DNA of 64,000 bases from Thermobifida alba (GTDB lineage: Bacteria > Actinomycetota > Actinomycetes > Streptosporangiales > Streptosporangiaceae). The notes beneath the pieces are model-generated. The model made no database searches. It had not been told where the DNA came from and saw nothing but the letters and a program-made list of their open reading frames with translations. Shown here one piece after another: positions 62,721 through 64,000 of this stretch; position 1 is the first letter of the stretch, and each line of letters starts with the position of its first letter. The stretch spans positions 2,356,001 through 2,420,000 of the forward strand of contig NZ_CP051627.1 in NCBI RefSeq assembly GCF_023208015.1, in the 5' to 3' direction. Made by a program: the position numbers and the translations under genes.

Positions 62721-63398
62721 TCAGTCGGCCCCCGCCACCCGGTAGTGGTACCGGCCGGCCTCGGTGAACCCCGCCCGCTCGTACAGGGTGCGGGCCGCCG
62801 TGTTGTCCGCCACCACGAGCAGGTAGGCGCGGCGTGCACCGCGGTCGTAGGCCCAGGCGAGCAGGGAGTCCAGGACCCGGGAGGCGTACCCGCGTCTGCG
62901 GGAGTCGGCCCTGGTGGCCATGTCGTAGACGCCCACCAGGCCTCCCGTCAGCGCGGCGCAGCCGCGGGCCCGTCCCGCGGAGTGCACCGCGTGGACCATT
63001 CCGCTCCGGGCCCTGATCCGGGCCTCGACGTCGGCCTGGCGTGCTCCCGGGACGCCGTGGCCGCCGGCGGCCTCCGCCCAGCCCGGGGGCGGGACGCGGT
63101 CCACCACGACCTCGGCCGACGGCTCCGGCCGGTGCACCAGGTCCCGCACCAGGACCAGACTCGGCTCCACGACCCGGTACCCCCGCTCGGCCAGCAGCGC
63201 GTCGATTCCCTCCTGTCCGGGCCACACCTGGACGACGGGACGCAGCCCCCGCTCCCGGTAGAAGCGCCCCGGCTCGTCGGGGTCGGCGTCCGCTCCCAGC
63301 GCGACCGCGGAGTTCGCGCGTTTGGTCACCCCGTGGCTGTACCCCAGCCGCCAGCCGGAGCGTTCCACCGCCTCCAGTGCGGGCCAGTCCCGCGCCAC
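62721..63398 (-). CDS. GNAT-family N-acetyltransferase
   Basis: About 225 residues with two GNAT-like halves. The C-terminal half has the acetyl-CoA site VYDMATRADSRRRGYASRVLDSLLAWA (R-x-x-G-x-A type) and YLLVVADNTAARTLYERAGFTEAGRY. The N-terminal half starts near ARDWPALEAVERSGWRLGYSHGVTKRANS, typical of this subgroup. The GTG at 63398 is chosen because the only ATG (63503) would share its CATG with the start of the divergent yaaA and enclose the likely yaaA promoter. Substrate unknown. Confidence 0.78.
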   Translation of the reverse strand: MARDWPALEAVERSGWRLGYSHGVTKRANSAVALGADADPDEPGRFYRERGLRPVVQVWPGQEGIDALLAERGYRVVEPSLVLVRDLVHRPEPSAEVVVDRVPPPGWAEAAGGHGVPGARQADVEARIRARSGMVHAVHSAGRARGCAALTGGLVGVYDMATRADSRRRGYASRVLDSLLAWAYDRGARRAYLLVVADNTAARTLYERAGFTEAGRYHYRVAGAD

Positions 63399-63457
63399 CG
63401 TCCGCGCCCACCAGCCGCCGTCGGCACCGCCGCGGACCCCGTCCGGCCGCCGCTTGG

Positions 63458-63463
63458 TACGAT
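63458..63463 (+). promoter_or_regulatory. Candidate -10 box of yaaA
   Basis: TACGAT lies 39 bp upstream of the yaaA ATG in the only less GC-rich patch. No clear -35 is visible. This supports the shorter GNAT start at 63398. Confidence 0.35.
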
Positions 63464-63501
63464 CTGCCGGGTCGCTGTGCCCCGAGATCCCCGAAGGCCC
63501 C

Positions 63502-64000
63502 ATGCTGATCCTGCTCCCCCCATCCGAAGGAAAGGCGTTCCCCGGCGACGGTCCCGCGCTGGACCCGGCGTCGCTGAGTCTGCCCGAACTCGCCGACGCC
63601 CGAGAGTCTGTCATGACCGCGCTGGAGAAGGTGTGCGCGCGTCCGCTGGAGGAGGCGCGCACCGTCCTCGGTCTGACCCCGCGGCAGGCCGCGGCCGTCC
63701 AGCGCAACCGGGAACTGCGCACCGCCGCGACGCTGCGCGCCGCCGACCTGTACACCGGGGTCCTCTACGACGTGCTGCGGCTCCCGGAACTGCTGGCCGG
63801 GCCGTCGGCCGCGCTGGTGGCGGAGTCGGTGCTGGTCTTCTCCGGCCTGTGGGGGGTACTGCGGCCCGTCGACGCGGTCCCCCCCTACCGGCTGGCCATG
63901 AACGTCTCGCTGCCGCCGCTGGGGCCGCTGGGCGCGTTCTGGCGCCCCCGCCTCACCGAGACGCTGACCACGTTGGCGGAGGGGCGGCTGGTGGTGGACT
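63502..64000 (+). CDS. yaaA: YaaA-family peroxide stress protein (5' part; gene runs off the right edge)
   Basis: 166 codons are visible, starting MLILLPPSEGKAFPGDG, the invariant YaaA/DUF328 opening. GVLYDVLRLPELLA, VFSGLWGVLRPVDAVPPYRLAMN and FWRPRLTETL follow. E. coli YaaA lowers intracellular iron and DNA damage during peroxide stress and its fold binds DNA. The C-terminal third lies beyond the window. The ATG is fixed by the conserved first residues. Confidence 0.92.
   Translation, partial: MLILLPPSEGKAFPGDGPALDPASLSLPELADARESVMTALEKVCARPLEEARTVLGLTPRQAAAVQRNRELRTAATLRAADLYTGVLYDVLRLPELLAGPSAALVAESVLVFSGLWGVLRPVDAVPPYRLAMNVSLPPLGPLGAFWRPRLTETLTTLAEGRLVVD

Overview
The window is high-GC, densely packed actinobacterial chromosome. 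Evidence for a Thermobifida (T. fusca or a close relative) or near Nocardiopsidaceae is: a secreted GH81 laminarinase preceded by a near-perfect copy (13 of 14 bases) of the known T. fusca CelR operator; an SsgB-type sporulation gene; PI-mannoside lipid genes; and many actinobacteria-only DUF families. The assignment is inferred from gene content, not from a database search. I see no prophage, insertion sequence, integrase or CRISPR array.

Layout. 1-13.4 kb: a conserved informational block, mostly on the minus strand: aspS (cut by the left edge), an MBL hydrolase, a DUF349 protein (plus strand), a cupin, rel, apt, yajC, ruvB-ruvA-ruvC, yebC, pdxT, pdxS. The usual secD-secF pair is absent between yajC and apt, and hisS is absent between the MBL gene and aspS. 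12.8-17.1 kb: a tightly coupled phosphatidylinositol mannoside operon (HIT protein, DCC protein, CDP-alcohol phosphatidyltransferase, PatA-type acyltransferase, PimA-type mannosyltransferase, membrane protein). 17.2-26.8 kb: terC, a DUF885 peptidase-like gene, thrS, a flavin monooxygenase, a PGPGW membrane protein, tRNA-Val(CAC), ssgB, a class IV aminotransferase and an orphan roadblock protein. 26.8-30.2 kb: two related tRNA clusters (Gly-Gly-Val and Gly-Cys-Val) with the same promoter architecture, flanking an FKBP, gluconokinase and moeA.

30.3-46.5 kb: accessory and regulatory genes. The most interesting is a three-gene unit at 33.6-37.1 kb: an ECF-type sigma factor, a 142-residue protein overlapping it by 4 bp, and a helical-repeat CHAT protease. 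This unit resembles, without any CRISPR component, the sigma factor / substrate / TPR-CHAT protease logic known from type III-E CRISPR (Craspase). The region also holds tandem DUF1707 paralogues, a GNAT-acyl-CoA synthetase fusion, a PfkB sugar kinase and a RecQ helicase with a phosphoribosyltransferase-like C terminus.

46.7-64 kb: the CelR-controlled GH81 glucanase converges on a complete seven-gene Mrp Na+/H+ antiporter operon (mrpA-G, minus strand). After it come the topoisomerase IV subunit genes parC and parE, which face each other across a beta-carbonic anhydrase and a small TPR gene. Last are a small zinc-ribbon-like protein, a GNAT acetyltransferase and yaaA (cut by the right edge). 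Many transcription-unit ends carry strong GC-rich hairpins.
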